A DNA stretch of 34,976 bases from an uncultured Alphaproteobacteria bacterium (GTDB lineage: Bacteria; Pseudomonadota; Alphaproteobacteria; CAAHEQ01; UBA3637): NCBI GenBank assembly GCA_947627155.1, contig CANQUX010000017.1, forward strand, positions 1 to 34,976, read 5' to 3'. The notes below the pieces were generated by a model. That model saw nothing but the letters and a program-made list of their open reading frames with translations, was not told where the DNA came from and searched no databases. Below are positions 8,568 to 16,892 of this stretch, piece by piece (position 1 is the first letter of the stretch; the number at the start of each line of letters is the position of its first letter). Position numbers and translations under genes: made by a program.

Positions 8568-9439
8568 TGCTCCTCCTTTTGAATAACAAGCGTACTCCAC
8601 CCGTTAATGCGATATCGGCGCACCAAACGCAGGCCGATATCGGTATGCGCCTTTAACACCCACCGTTCCTGACGCGTTAAAAAGCCCGAAAGAACGGCTT
8701 GTCCGCCCGGAGTTAAGTGCGCTTTTAAATCAGGCGCCATTTCAATAAGCGGGCGCGCCAAAATATTGCATAAAATTAAATCATATTGCCCCGAAACGGC
8801 GCTGTATCCCGTACTTTCCCACACATGCATCAGGGCGCTTAATTCGTTATTTTCGGCATTTTTTAAAGCCATACGCACCGATTCGGGATCAATATCCACC
8901 GCATCAACCGGTTGATGATAGGTTTTGGCATAAGCCATGGCCAAAATGCCCGATCCGCACCCGATGTCAATCACGTTTTTCGGCTGAAAATTCAAATCGT
9001 TTAACGCTTTTAAACACCCGTGTGTTGTTTGATGTTCCCCCGTGCCGAAGGCCGTTGCGGCATCAATTTTTAATGCGATTTTATCAGCAGGCGGCTGATC
9101 GGTAATGTGCGAGCCGTAAATATAATATTTGCCGATGGTAATCGGTTGAAAACTCTGATAACATTCCTGTAACCAGTTTTTATTCGGTAACGGTGTTATG
9201 TTAAACGACGGAACGGCAATATGCGCATTTTCGGCGGCCGTTTTTAAGCAATGCCGAATTGCTTTTTCATCGGGTTTCCCCTCAAAAATGGCTTGCAATT
9301 CCCATAAACCTTTCTGCGCGCCTTTTTCAATCATCACGGTTAAAACGGCGGCGGCCGTTTCTTCCAAAGCCGCTTCAAAAAACGGAACGGCTTTTTGAGG
9401 CAACAAAAATTTTGTTTCATAATTGATAAACTGTGTCAT
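8564..9439 (-). CDS. prmA: Ribosomal protein L11 methyltransferase
   Basis: 291 residues from the ATG at 9439, which has AAGGAG 8 bases upstream; the frame extends further upstream but without a ribosome site. The SAM-binding loop is VIDIGCGSGILAMA, followed by AVDIDPES. The PrmA motif LCNILARPLIEMAPDL and the ATAFGTGEHQTTHGCL segment are both present. It trimethylates L11 in the cytoplasm. First gene of the prmA-pepP-smpB operon and divergent from the cytidylyltransferase gene. Confidence 0.95.
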   Translation of the reverse strand: MTQFINYETKFLLPQKAVPFFEAALEETAAAVLTVMIEKGAQKGLWELQAIFEGKPDEKAIRHCLKTAAENAHIAVPSFNITPLPNKNWLQECYQSFQPITIGKYYIYGSHITDQPPADKIALKIDAATAFGTGEHQTTHGCLKALNDLNFQPKNVIDIGCGSGILAMAYAKTYHQPVDAVDIDPESVRMALKNAENNELSALMHVWESTGYSAVSGQYDLILCNILARPLIEMAPDLKAHLTPGGQAVLSGFLTRQERWVLKAHTDIGLRLVRRYRINGWSTLVIQKEEQ

Positions 9440-9461
9440 TTTCAAAAACTCCTTTTCGCAA

Positions 9462-9490
9462 ATTATGCTTGATTTATGAAAAAAAAGCAA
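9462..9490 (-). promoter_or_regulatory. Promoter of prmA-pepP-smpB
   Basis: On the minus strand TTGCTT (9485-9490), 17-base spacer, CATAAT (9462-9467). This gives a leader of about 15 bases before the ATG at 9439 and fits the operon start. Confidence 0.6.
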
Positions 9491-9588
9491 GTATTTCGTT
9501 TTATTTAAATTTTTGTTGCAAAAAAGAAAATAATTGTATATGCTGAAAAAGAGTTCTGATTTCAAGGGAGGAGAGGAGAAACCGACGT

Positions 9589-10284
9589 ATGTATCAGGGG
9601 AAAAAAATTATCGGTATTATTCCGGCGCGTGCGGGCAGTAAAGGAATTCTCAATAAAAATATGACCCTTCTAAACGGGCAGCCGTTGATTTATTGGACAA
9701 TAAAATCTGCCAAAGAAAGTGAATTGTTAGATGAAATTGTTGTTTCAACCGACGGAGCCGACATTAAAGCCTTTTCGCAAGAACAAGGTGTTTCGGTTGT
9801 GGAGCGTCCGCCCGAATTGGCGCTTGATACATCAAAAACCATTGAATGCATTATGCATACATTAAGTGTTTATGAACAAAAAGGGCAACATTTCGATTAT
9901 ATGATGATTTTACAGCCAACCTCTCCGCTTCGGCGCGCCATGCATATTGACGGTATGATTCAATGGCAAATCGATCACAATTATAATGACGGCGTGAGTG
10001 TTTCGCCCATTCCCTATCATCCGATTCTCACACGATATAAGCAAGATGATACTTTAGTAAACGTGCTTCAACACACGTCAACCGTTCGGCGGCAGGATAT
10101 GAAACAGGCTTATTATGTTGACGGGTGTTTATGGCTTTTTAAAACAGATATTTTATCATTACAAACCTCGTTAAACGATGCGCGACACGGGTATGAAATT
10201 GACAGTTATTTTGCACTGGATATCAATACGCCGGAAGATTTACAATCGTGTGAAATTTTATTGTCGGCAAATCAAACAAAGTAA
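9589..10284 (+). CDS. CMP-nonulosonate cytidylyltransferase (NeuA/PseF/LegF-like)
   Basis: 231 residues. The family activates sialic or related nine-carbon acids to CMP-sugars for surface glycans. The N-terminal nucleotide-binding motif IIPARAGSKGILNKN is canonical, followed by YWTIKSAKES, IVVSTDGADI, LQPTSPLRRA and the C-terminal SYFALDINTPEDL. Length fits the short PseF/LegF/NeuA catalytic domain with no fused second domain. The exact sugar (Neu5Ac, pseudaminic, legionaminic or other) cannot be read from sequence. No nonulosonate biosynthesis or transferase gene is adjacent. GGAGAGGAG lies about 10 bases before the ATG. It ends flush against the convergent gene at 10285. Confidence 0.85.
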   Translation: MYQGKKIIGIIPARAGSKGILNKNMTLLNGQPLIYWTIKSAKESELLDEIVVSTDGADIKAFSQEQGVSVVERPPELALDTSKTIECIMHTLSVYEQKGQHFDYMMILQPTSPLRRAMHIDGMIQWQIDHNYNDGVSVSPIPYHPILTRYKQDDTLVNVLQHTSTVRRQDMKQAYYVDGCLWLFKTDILSLQTSLNDARHGYEIDSYFALDINTPEDLQSCEILLSANQTK

Positions 10285-12030
10285 TTATCGAGTGTTTTGC
10301 TCTTGTAGGACTTGATTCTGTTGAAGCGCCTCTTCACCGTCGCGGGGAAGGGTTTGCCCTTTTAGTCCGAGGTAGTTTTGCACCTCTGGATTTGCGGGTT
10401 GTTGTATATCATTTGGGTTTTGTCTGCCCTGTTCCTCTGCCACACTTTGTGCATCTGCTGCGCTTTGTGTAGCTGCTGCACTTTGTGTCGTTTGTATACC
10501 TGTTTTTTGTTCATTCACTTTTGTAATGACAGCAGCCACCGTTGATGCGGCAGTATAAGCTTCTTGTTGTTCCTTCATCTGAGATCTGACTTGTTCGGGC
10601 GTTATCGGTTGATTACCAGGCTCGTTCAAATGCAGATTATTATGGGGCTGTCTGTGCGGTTGGTGATGAAAATGTTGCAATCCTGCTCTGGCGGCGGCAA
10701 TAAACCCCATTTGTTGTTGTAAAGCTTGTTGCTGAATCTCGTTTTGCAGTTTGCTTTGCATGGTGTTTTGCATATTGTTTTGCAATTGCATTTGCTGCAT
10801 CATAATCATATTATGAAAATCTTTCTGCTCTTGTTTTTGTTGCTTTTGAACGCTTTGTTCAACCGTCGGATTGATTTCGGCTTCTTTTTTTTCTTGTCGC
10901 TTTAATTCGGCAACGGTTAAAGGTTTTTCTGCAGGCATCTCGTTTGGTTTGAAGGCATTTTCCCGTTGTAATAAAGCAAGATATTCCGTTGATTGTCCGG
11001 GTTGCTTTGACGGACGAGTGGCTTGCTGTTCCGGTAAGGGAACGGATTGTTTGATTGATGGTGAAACACCCGCTGCTTCCGTTTGTTGCACGGCTTGTCC
11101 GATTTTTTCTTTTAATCCACCGGCCGAAAATTCGCTCGGCGAAAATCTGCCCGCCGAAGCTTTGCCCGTCGTGAGTTTATCGGTTTTTTCGAAAGCAGCT
11201 TGTTGTTGAATATGTTGTTGTGATAATTGCCGATTATCCGTTTTTTCAACCGAAATTTTGGAGATGAAATTTTTTGTCTGCTCGGTTTTTATTTGTTCTG
11301 CTTTTTCATTCTTGTTTCCGATTAAACGCCTTAAAAAACGGGATTGTTCGTTTTTGATTTGCTTATTTTGTTGAACCGTTTCTTCCTTTTTGATTTTTTT
11401 AACAATTTTATCCGTATTGAGAAGCGAAGTATCGGCTTTTTGCCCGGCAAACTTTTGAGTCCAATATTTTTTGGCCTGTTGTTGCAACAGAATATCTTCT
11501 TTAAATGATTTAAAGCCCAATCCGAGCAGTAACTTGTCGGCAATTTGTTCTTTAATGGAGATATCACCGTTTTTAATCATGGCACCCTTGGCACCGTGCA
11601 CAATAAAATCAATCATTTGTTGCCACGGCGTCCGCTCAATTTTTTCCGGCCCTTGAATTTTTTCTTTTTTCGGTATTTTAGGTTTAATGTTTTCCGGTTT
11701 AAAAAATGGATTTTTTGTTTTTGTTTCTTTCTTTTTAAGCCAAATCAATTCGTTTTCATCTTCTTCGCCACTGCTTGTTCCGCCGCCCGTTTCGTCATCG
11801 TCATCATCGTCATCATCATCGGGATCTTCATCATCATCGTCACTGTCGTCACCTTCCGAATCGTCATCATCGGAATCGTCTCCCGAATCGTCATCGTCAC
11901 CGGTTGTGTCTTTTTTATCGGGTGTTTCTTCATCTTCTTCTTGTTCGACAGGCATTTTTGGCGGACGTGACACCGTTTTTTTCGGCTCATTTTCCTCATT
12001 TTCGGCAGGTAAGACTTCGGGTGTTTCCAT
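10285..12030 (-). CDS. Acidic, Gln-rich low-complexity protein, unknown
   Basis: 581 residues, no recognised family. Roughly residues 25-95 are almost pure Asp/Glu/Ser/Gly with runs of aspartate. Then comes a Lys-rich linker (WLKKKETKTKNPFFKPENI). The most ordered-looking part (PWQQMIDFIVHGAKGAMIKN and LLLGLGFKSFKEDILLQQQ) lies around residues 135-200. The rest is Gln/Lys/Glu-rich and predicted coiled coil or disordered, with a His cluster (HFHHQPHRQPHNNLHL) and short repeats of TQSAA type. There is no signal peptide or membrane segment. AAGGA lies 8 bases before the ATG. The gene is monocistronic, ends base-to-base with the cytidylyltransferase gene and has its own promoter. Function unknown. 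Confidence 0.72.
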   Translation of the reverse strand: METPEVLPAENEENEPKKTVSRPPKMPVEQEEDEETPDKKDTTGDDDDSGDDSDDDDSEGDDSDDDDEDPDDDDDDDDDETGGGTSSGEEDENELIWLKKKETKTKNPFFKPENIKPKIPKKEKIQGPEKIERTPWQQMIDFIVHGAKGAMIKNGDISIKEQIADKLLLGLGFKSFKEDILLQQQAKKYWTQKFAGQKADTSLLNTDKIVKKIKKEETVQQNKQIKNEQSRFLRRLIGNKNEKAEQIKTEQTKNFISKISVEKTDNRQLSQQHIQQQAAFEKTDKLTTGKASAGRFSPSEFSAGGLKEKIGQAVQQTEAAGVSPSIKQSVPLPEQQATRPSKQPGQSTEYLALLQRENAFKPNEMPAEKPLTVAELKRQEKKEAEINPTVEQSVQKQQKQEQKDFHNMIMMQQMQLQNNMQNTMQSKLQNEIQQQALQQQMGFIAAARAGLQHFHHQPHRQPHNNLHLNEPGNQPITPEQVRSQMKEQQEAYTAASTVAAVITKVNEQKTGIQTTQSAAATQSAADAQSVAEEQGRQNPNDIQQPANPEVQNYLGLKGQTLPRDGEEALQQNQVLQEQNTR

Positions 12031-12066
12031 GCAAATGATCCTTTTAAAAACTTATCCTATAACTTT

Positions 12067-12095
12067 ATTGTACAGGTGTTTTTTCATCTTTGCAA
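12067..12095 (-). promoter_or_regulatory. Promoter of the acidic/Gln-rich protein gene
   Basis: Minus strand TTGCAA (12090-12095), 17-base spacer, TACAAT (12067-12072), about 30 bases before the start codon region at 12030. Confidence 0.6.
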
Positions 12096-12189
12096 GTTTA
12101 TTTTTTGTTTTTTTTGCGTTTTTCGGAGGATAAAAAAGTTTTGATAAGAGATTTTCTTTTGTTTTTTTATAAAAACTTTAAAAAGATAC

Positions 12190-12218
12190 TTGCTTTTTTG
12201 TAAAATATATGCCTAAAT
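12190..12218 (+). promoter_or_regulatory. Promoter of gap
   Basis: TTGCTT at 12190-12195, 17-base spacer, CTAAAT at 12213-12218. A leader of about 55 bases follows, containing a near-palindrome around GAAAATTTTC (12241-12250). Confidence 0.55.
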
Positions 12219-12280
12219 AGCAACTGATTTTTGAAATACGGAAAATTTTCGTATGTAATTTAATAATGAAGGAGAAAAAA

Positions 12281-13291
12281 ATGACAATTCGTGTTGCAAT
12301 TAACGGCTTCGGTCGTATCGGTCGGTTGGTTTATCGGGCATTTTTGGAATCGGGACGGAAAGATATTGATATTGTCGCCATTAATGATTTGGGCGATGCC
12401 AAAGCCAATGCCTATTTATTGAAGTATGATTCCGTTCATCGGGCTACCTGCTTTGATGTTCGGGCAGAAGGTGATTACATTATTGCCGGTGATTATAAAA
12501 CAAAAGTCATTGCCCAACGGGATCCCACACAATTACCGTGGAAAGAAATGAATATTGATATCGTGATGGAATGTACGGGTATCTTTACCGCCAAAGAAAA
12601 AGCCATGGTTCACATTCAAGCCGGTGCCAAACGGGTTTTGGTTTCCGCGCCCTCGCAAGGAGCCGATAAAACAATTGTGTTCGGCGTGAACCAAAAAACA
12701 TTAACGGCTGATGATATTGTTGTTTCCAACGCTTCCTGCACCACAAACTGCTTATCGCCCGTGGCTTATGTGTTGGATAAAGAATTCGGCATTGAACAAG
12801 GCTTTATGACAACCATTCACTCTTACACGAACGATCAAAAGATTTTGGATCAGGTGCATAAAGATTTATATCGTTCTCGGGCAGCTGCCATGAGTATGAT
12901 TCCCACCTCCACCGGCGCTGCGAAAGCCGTCGGATTGGTCTTACCGCAATTGGCCGGTAAACTGGACGGTGTTTCCATTCGTGTTCCCACACCCGATGTT
13001 TCATTGGTTGATGCCAACCTTATTATGAAACGCGCGGTAACGGTTGAAGAAGTGAACGCCACCATGAAAAAATATGCCGAAGGCGAATTGAACGGTATTT
13101 TGGGTTACAATGATTTACCGCTCGTTTCCATTGACTTTACGCATAATGCGCATTCCTCCACGTTTGATGCGAACGGCACGAAAGTGATCGGCGGCACGCA
13201 ATTACGCGTGATGAGCTGGTATGATAACGAGTGGGGTTTCTCCAACAGAATGCTTGATACGGCTGCTTATATGGGCGCTTTGATTAAGTAA
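12281..13291 (+). CDS. gap: Glyceraldehyde-3-phosphate dehydrogenase
   Basis: 336 residues from the ATG at 12281; an in-frame ATG at 12266 overlaps the GGAG ribosome site and is unlikely. The NAD-binding start is [12 protein letters not shown]. The catalytic cysteine is residue 153 in [23 protein letters not shown] is the C-terminal signature. It oxidises and phosphorylates glyceraldehyde-3-phosphate in glycolysis or gluconeogenesis. pgk follows on the same strand after 81 bases. Confidence 0.98.
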   Translation: MTIRVAINGFGRIGRLVYRAFLESGRKDIDIVAINDLGDAKANAYLLKYDSVHRATCFDVRAEGDYIIAGDYKTKVIAQRDPTQLPWKEMNIDIVMECTGIFTAKEKAMVHIQAGAKRVLVSAPSQGADKTIVFGVNQKTLTADDIVVSNASCTTNCLSPVAYVLDKEFGIEQGFMTTIHSYTNDQKILDQVHKDLYRSRAAAMSMIPTSTGAAKAVGLVLPQLAGKLDGVSIRVPTPDVSLVDANLIMKRAVTVEEVNATMKKYAEGELNGILGYNDLPLVSIDFTHNAHSSTFDANGTKVIGGTQLRVMSWYDNEWGFSNRMLDTAAYMGALIK

Positions 13292-13312
13292 TTCGGTTTT
13301 TTTGGCAAAATG

Positions 13313-13352
13313 GAGGGATTCGTTGTCTGAAAGGCATTGATTCCCTCTTTTT
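13313..13352 (+). terminator. Possible terminator/attenuator between gap and pgk
   Basis: GAGGGATTC (13313-13321) can pair with GATTCCCTC (13339-13347) with one mismatch and a 17-base loop, followed by five T. It could be a partial terminator setting the gap:pgk ratio. The stem is modest. Confidence 0.4.
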
Positions 13353-13372
13353 ATTTGAAAAGGAACAAAAAA

Positions 13373-14560
13373 ATGACTTATAAAACATTAGATGATTTTG
13401 ATTTTAACAATAAAACGGTTTTTGTGCGTGCCGATTTAAACGTGCCTGCCAAAGAGGGCAAAATTACGGATATGACACGCATTGATCGCTTTGTTCCCAC
13501 GTTGAAAGAATTGGTTGAAAAAGGTGCAAAGGTTGTTGTGGCTTCTCACTTCGGTCGTCCGAAAGGTGAAAAAAATCCGGAATATTCCATGACATTTATT
13601 GCCGATGCGTTGGCAAAAGCGTCGGGATTAAAAATTTTGTTTTCGGAAGATTGCATCGGCGATAAACGCGATATGCTGGTGCGCGGTATGCAAAAAGGCG
13701 ATGTGATTTTGCTGGAAAACTTGCGTTTCCATAAAGGCGAAGAAGCCAACGATAAAGAATTTGCCGAACATTTGGCCAGCGGTATTGATATTTATATTAA
13801 CGATGCCTTTTCAACGGCACATCGGGCGCATGCGTCCACCGAAGGAATGGCACATTTATTGCCGCGCGGTGCCGGTCGGTTAATGCAGGAGGAATTGGAA
13901 GCGTTGGATAAAGCATTGGGTAATCCGGTTCGGCCGGCGGTCGCGTTGGTCGGCGGCTCCAAAGTTTCCACAAAGCTTGATTTGTTGGGCAATTTGGTGA
14001 AAAAAGTTGATTATTTATGTATCGGCGGCGGTATGGCGCATACCTTTTTGGCAGCGCAAGGCATTGCCATGGGAGAAGGATCGCTGGTTGAGCCGTCCAT
14101 GATTGATACGGCAAAATCCATTTTGGAAAATGCCGGAAATTGCAAAATTGTTTTGCCGAGCGACTTAACGTGGGCGGATCAATTCGGTGAAGGACAAACG
14201 CCGCATATTTCCGATGCCGCTGCCGTGCCCGCGGGCAAGGTTTTGTTGGATATCGGGCCGAAATCGGTTGAAACGTTCATTCATGTTATTTCTCAATGCA
14301 AAACATTAATTTGGAACGGTCCTGTCGGTGCGTTTGAAATTAAGCCGTTTGATAAAGGCACAAATGAAATTGCCGCCGCGGTGGCCGCTTTAACGAAAGA
14401 AGGCAAGCTCACCTCCGTTGCGGGCGGCGGTGACACGGTTTCCGCTTTGAAAAAAGCCGGTGTGAATGAGGTATTGACATATGTTTCCGCTGCCGGCGGT
14501 GCTTTCTTGGAATGGATGGAGGGCAAATCATTGCCGGGTGTTGCCATTTTGGAAAAATAA
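13373..14560 (+). CDS. pgk: Phosphoglycerate kinase
   Basis: 395 residues from the ATG at 13373, which has AAGGAA 8 bases upstream; the longer in-frame start at 13337 lies inside the stem-loop region and has no ribosome site. The N-terminal signature VFVRADLNVP, the substrate-binding SHFGRPKG, LLENLRFHKGEE, VGGSKVSTKLDLL and the C-terminal nucleotide loop VAGGGDTVSALKKAG are all present. It transfers phosphate from 1,3-bisphosphoglycerate to ADP in glycolysis, the step after gap. Confidence 0.98.
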   Translation: MTYKTLDDFDFNNKTVFVRADLNVPAKEGKITDMTRIDRFVPTLKELVEKGAKVVVASHFGRPKGEKNPEYSMTFIADALAKASGLKILFSEDCIGDKRDMLVRGMQKGDVILLENLRFHKGEEANDKEFAEHLASGIDIYINDAFSTAHRAHASTEGMAHLLPRGAGRLMQEELEALDKALGNPVRPAVALVGGSKVSTKLDLLGNLVKKVDYLCIGGGMAHTFLAAQGIAMGEGSLVEPSMIDTAKSILENAGNCKIVLPSDLTWADQFGEGQTPHISDAAAVPAGKVLLDIGPKSVETFIHVISQCKTLIWNGPVGAFEIKPFDKGTNEIAAAVAALTKEGKLTSVAGGGDTVSALKKAGVNEVLTYVSAAGGAFLEWMEGKSLPGVAILEK

Positions 14561-14579
14561 GGCATTTACGCTTTAAAAG

Positions 14580-14617
14580 AACGGTCTTTGGGGTATCTCA
14601 AAGGCCGTTTTTGTTTT
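14580..14617 (+). terminator. Rho-independent terminator after pgk
   Basis: 11-base arms AACGGTCTTTG (14580-14590) and CAAAGGCCGTT (14599-14609) pair with one T-G wobble around an 8-base loop, followed by a T-rich run. Confidence 0.88.
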
Positions 14618-14645
14618 TCGGCATTCATAAAACTTCTTTTTTCGA

Positions 14646-14675
14646 TTGACAAGACTTTTGTTTTATGCTTATTGT
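14646..14675 (+). promoter_or_regulatory. Promoter of uppP
   Basis: TTGACA at 14646-14651 with TATTGT at 14670-14675 (18-base spacer), directly downstream of the pgk terminator. Confidence 0.55.
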
Positions 14676-14699
14676 TAAGGGCAAAAGAGAGAAAACAAC

Positions 14700-15482
14700 A
14701 TGTCGTTTGATTCAACCCTTTTATTGGCGTTTGTGCAAAGTGCCACCGAATTTTTGCCCGTGAGTTCGTCGGGGCATTTAATTTTAATGGAAAAACTTAA
14801 TTTTTCACATCAAACTTTGTTGATGGATATTTCTTTGCATTTGGGAACGTTAATTGCCGTAATGGCTTTTTTTGCCAAAGATATTTGTCACTTGCTCATC
14901 GGGTTTTGGCATAAAGGTACCGAGCAGAAGCTGGGGTTCGAGTTAATTATTGCCACGCTTCCGGCGTTGATTGTCGGCTTTTTTTTGAAAGACATTGTGG
15001 AAACAACCTTGCGTTCGCCGTTGGTGATTGCTTTCACGGCAGTTTTTTACGGTATTTTACTGTGGATTGTCGATAAAAAAGCGCCTAAAACAAAAACAAT
15101 CGGGCAAATGACCTATCGCAACGCTCTTTATATCGGATTAGCGCAGGCATTGGCTTTAATTCCGGGCACCAGTCGATCGGGCATTACCATGACATGCGCC
15201 CGTTTTTTGGGTTATTCCCGCACCGACAGTGCCAAATTTTCCATGTTGATGTCAATTCCCGTTATTTTTTGCGGCGCGGCATATATGTTATTAACGGCTT
15301 ATCTCAATCAATCGTTATCGGTTGAAAGTTTATCACAAATCGGCGCGGGTATTTTGGCGGCGGCCGTTTTCGGATTGGTTGCCGTGTGGTTTTTAATGCG
15401 TTGGTTGAAAACGGCGTCTTTTGCCGTGTTTGCCGTTTATCGCATTGTGTTGGGGCTTGTGTTGTTTTATTTGTTTTGGTAA
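14700..15482 (+). CDS. uppP: Undecaprenyl-diphosphatase
   Basis: 260 residues, a polytopic membrane protein of the BacA/UppP family. It dephosphorylates undecaprenyl diphosphate to recycle the lipid carrier for peptidoglycan and surface polysaccharides. Catalytic motifs are visible: TEFLPVSSSGHL with the glutamate at residue 17, and PGTSRSG with the arginine at 159. The usual QG before the first motif is QSA here. GAGAG serves as a weak ribosome site. The stop abuts the stop of the convergent MBOAT gene with no spacer. Confidence 0.95.
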   Translation: MSFDSTLLLAFVQSATEFLPVSSSGHLILMEKLNFSHQTLLMDISLHLGTLIAVMAFFAKDICHLLIGFWHKGTEQKLGFELIIATLPALIVGFFLKDIVETTLRSPLVIAFTAVFYGILLWIVDKKAPKTKTIGQMTYRNALYIGLAQALALIPGTSRSGITMTCARFLGYSRTDSAKFSMLMSIPVIFCGAAYMLLTAYLNQSLSVESLSQIGAGILAAAVFGLVAVWFLMRWLKTASFAVFAVYRIVLGLVLFYLFW

Positions 15483-16892
15483 TTAAAACCGAAAATAAAT
15501 AAAGGCACTGTATCCGCTGCCCGTTAAAATGACAATCACAAGAAACAACAGGAAAATTAGCCAAAGATTGATGAAAAAGTGTGTCCAAAAATTCCGATAG
15601 CGTAAAACAGATTTAAACACGCCCGTTGAAGCGATGACGGCAAAGGCAATAATGAACCACAACAGCCCTTGCACATAATAAGAAACGCCGAACGCTTGTT
15701 TATAGGGAAGAAGTCCGAACATTAACCGAATGTAATCATAAGCTTGCGAGAGTGTTTCCGCCCGAAAGATAACCCAGCCGAGCAGTAAGGCGATTAAAGC
15801 GTAACACCGGCCGATAACGGCATAAAAAACGGCGGGAATGTGCGTGATATGCAGAGAATGCGCCGCGGCTTTTAACAGTTTTTCCAAAATCACGAAAAAG
15901 CCTTGCCATAATCCCCACACAACCATGGTCCAAGCGGCGCCGTGCCAAAAGCCGGTTAAGCAAAACACCACCGCCAGATTGAAAACGGTTCGCAACAAGC
16001 CGCATTTATTGCCGCCCAAGGGAATATATACATACGATTTAAACCAGCTTGACAATGAAATATGCCACCGACGCCAAAATTCGGAAACCGATTTGGAAAG
16101 ATAAGGATAATTAAAGTTTTCCAAAAAGCGAAAACCGAACATACGCCCCAATCCGATGGCCATATCGGAATAGCCCGAAAAATCGAAATAAATTTGTAAG
16201 GCATATAAAAACGCGCCGAGCCACGCAATGGCAGGTGTTAAAGACGAAACGGAACCGGCAAAAATAACATCAACGCTATGCCCCACCATATCGGCAATAA
16301 TCACTTTTTTGGCAAGGCCGATTAAAAAGCGGCGTAACCCCTGATAAACCTTTGCCACGGAGTGACGCCGACCGGTCAATTGTTTGGCAACGGTATCATA
16401 GCGCACAATCGGGCCGGCAATCAGTTGCGGAAAACTGCTGACGTACAGCGCCAGTGCGGAAAAACTTTTTTGCGCATCGGCCTTTTGGCGATAAACATCA
16501 ATCACATAAGAAAGCAATTGAAACACATAAAAAGAAATGCCGAGCGGCAGGGCAATATAAAGCAACGGCAGACTTTGTTTTGTTAAATCGTTGAAGGAGG
16601 CAAGAGCAAAATCACCGTATTTGAAAAAGAAAAAAATGCCTAAAATGTAAAAACAGCTTGCCGTACATATCATTTTGGCTTTTTGAGGGTAACGCGTTAT
16701 GCCTTTGGCGGCATAAAACCCGATGACAATAAAACACAGCAACACCAGTAAATGCGCAGGTCGCCCCCACCCGTAAAACAACAGCGAGGCCAAAAGCAGA
16801 AACACATTGCGAAAGCGATTGGGTAATAGGTAATAAATTCCGACAACAATCGGCAGAAAATAACAAAGAAACGTGAATGATGAAAAAACCAT
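15483..16892 (-). CDS. MBOAT O-acyltransferase (AlgI/PatA-like)
   Basis: 469 residues with about ten or more membrane helices. MBOAT proteins of this type take acyl (usually acetyl) groups from the cytoplasm and move them across the membrane for O-acylation of alginate, peptidoglycan or other polymers. Signature segments are FSGYSDMAIGLGRMFGF, FWRRWHISLSSW (His 277) and the catalytic-His motif GFWHGAAWTM (His 317). The N-terminus MVFSSFTFLCYFLP is typical. GAGGT lies 8 bases upstream. The ATG immediately follows the stop of the AlgJ-like gene, so it is translated from the same phase-variable operon. The acceptor polymer is not known. Confidence 0.93.
   Translation of the reverse strand: MVFSSFTFLCYFLPIVVGIYYLLPNRFRNVFLLLASLLFYGWGRPAHLLVLLCFIVIGFYAAKGITRYPQKAKMICTASCFYILGIFFFFKYGDFALASFNDLTKQSLPLLYIALPLGISFYVFQLLSYVIDVYRQKADAQKSFSALALYVSSFPQLIAGPIVRYDTVAKQLTGRRHSVAKVYQGLRRFLIGLAKKVIIADMVGHSVDVIFAGSVSSLTPAIAWLGAFLYALQIYFDFSGYSDMAIGLGRMFGFRFLENFNYPYLSKSVSEFWRRWHISLSSWFKSYVYIPLGGNKCGLLRTVFNLAVVFCLTGFWHGAAWTMVVWGLWQGFFVILEKLLKAAAHSLHITHIPAVFYAVIGRCYALIALLLGWVIFRAETLSQAYDYIRLMFGLLPYKQAFGVSYYVQGLLWFIIAFAVIASTGVFKSVLRYRNFWTHFFINLWLIFLLFLVIVILTGSGYSAFIYFRF

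Noticed and set aside
11471-12133. Plus-strand Ser-rich and His-rich ORFs opposite the acidic protein
   Set aside because: They are translations of the complementary strand of the GAT/GAC runs; no start signals support them.
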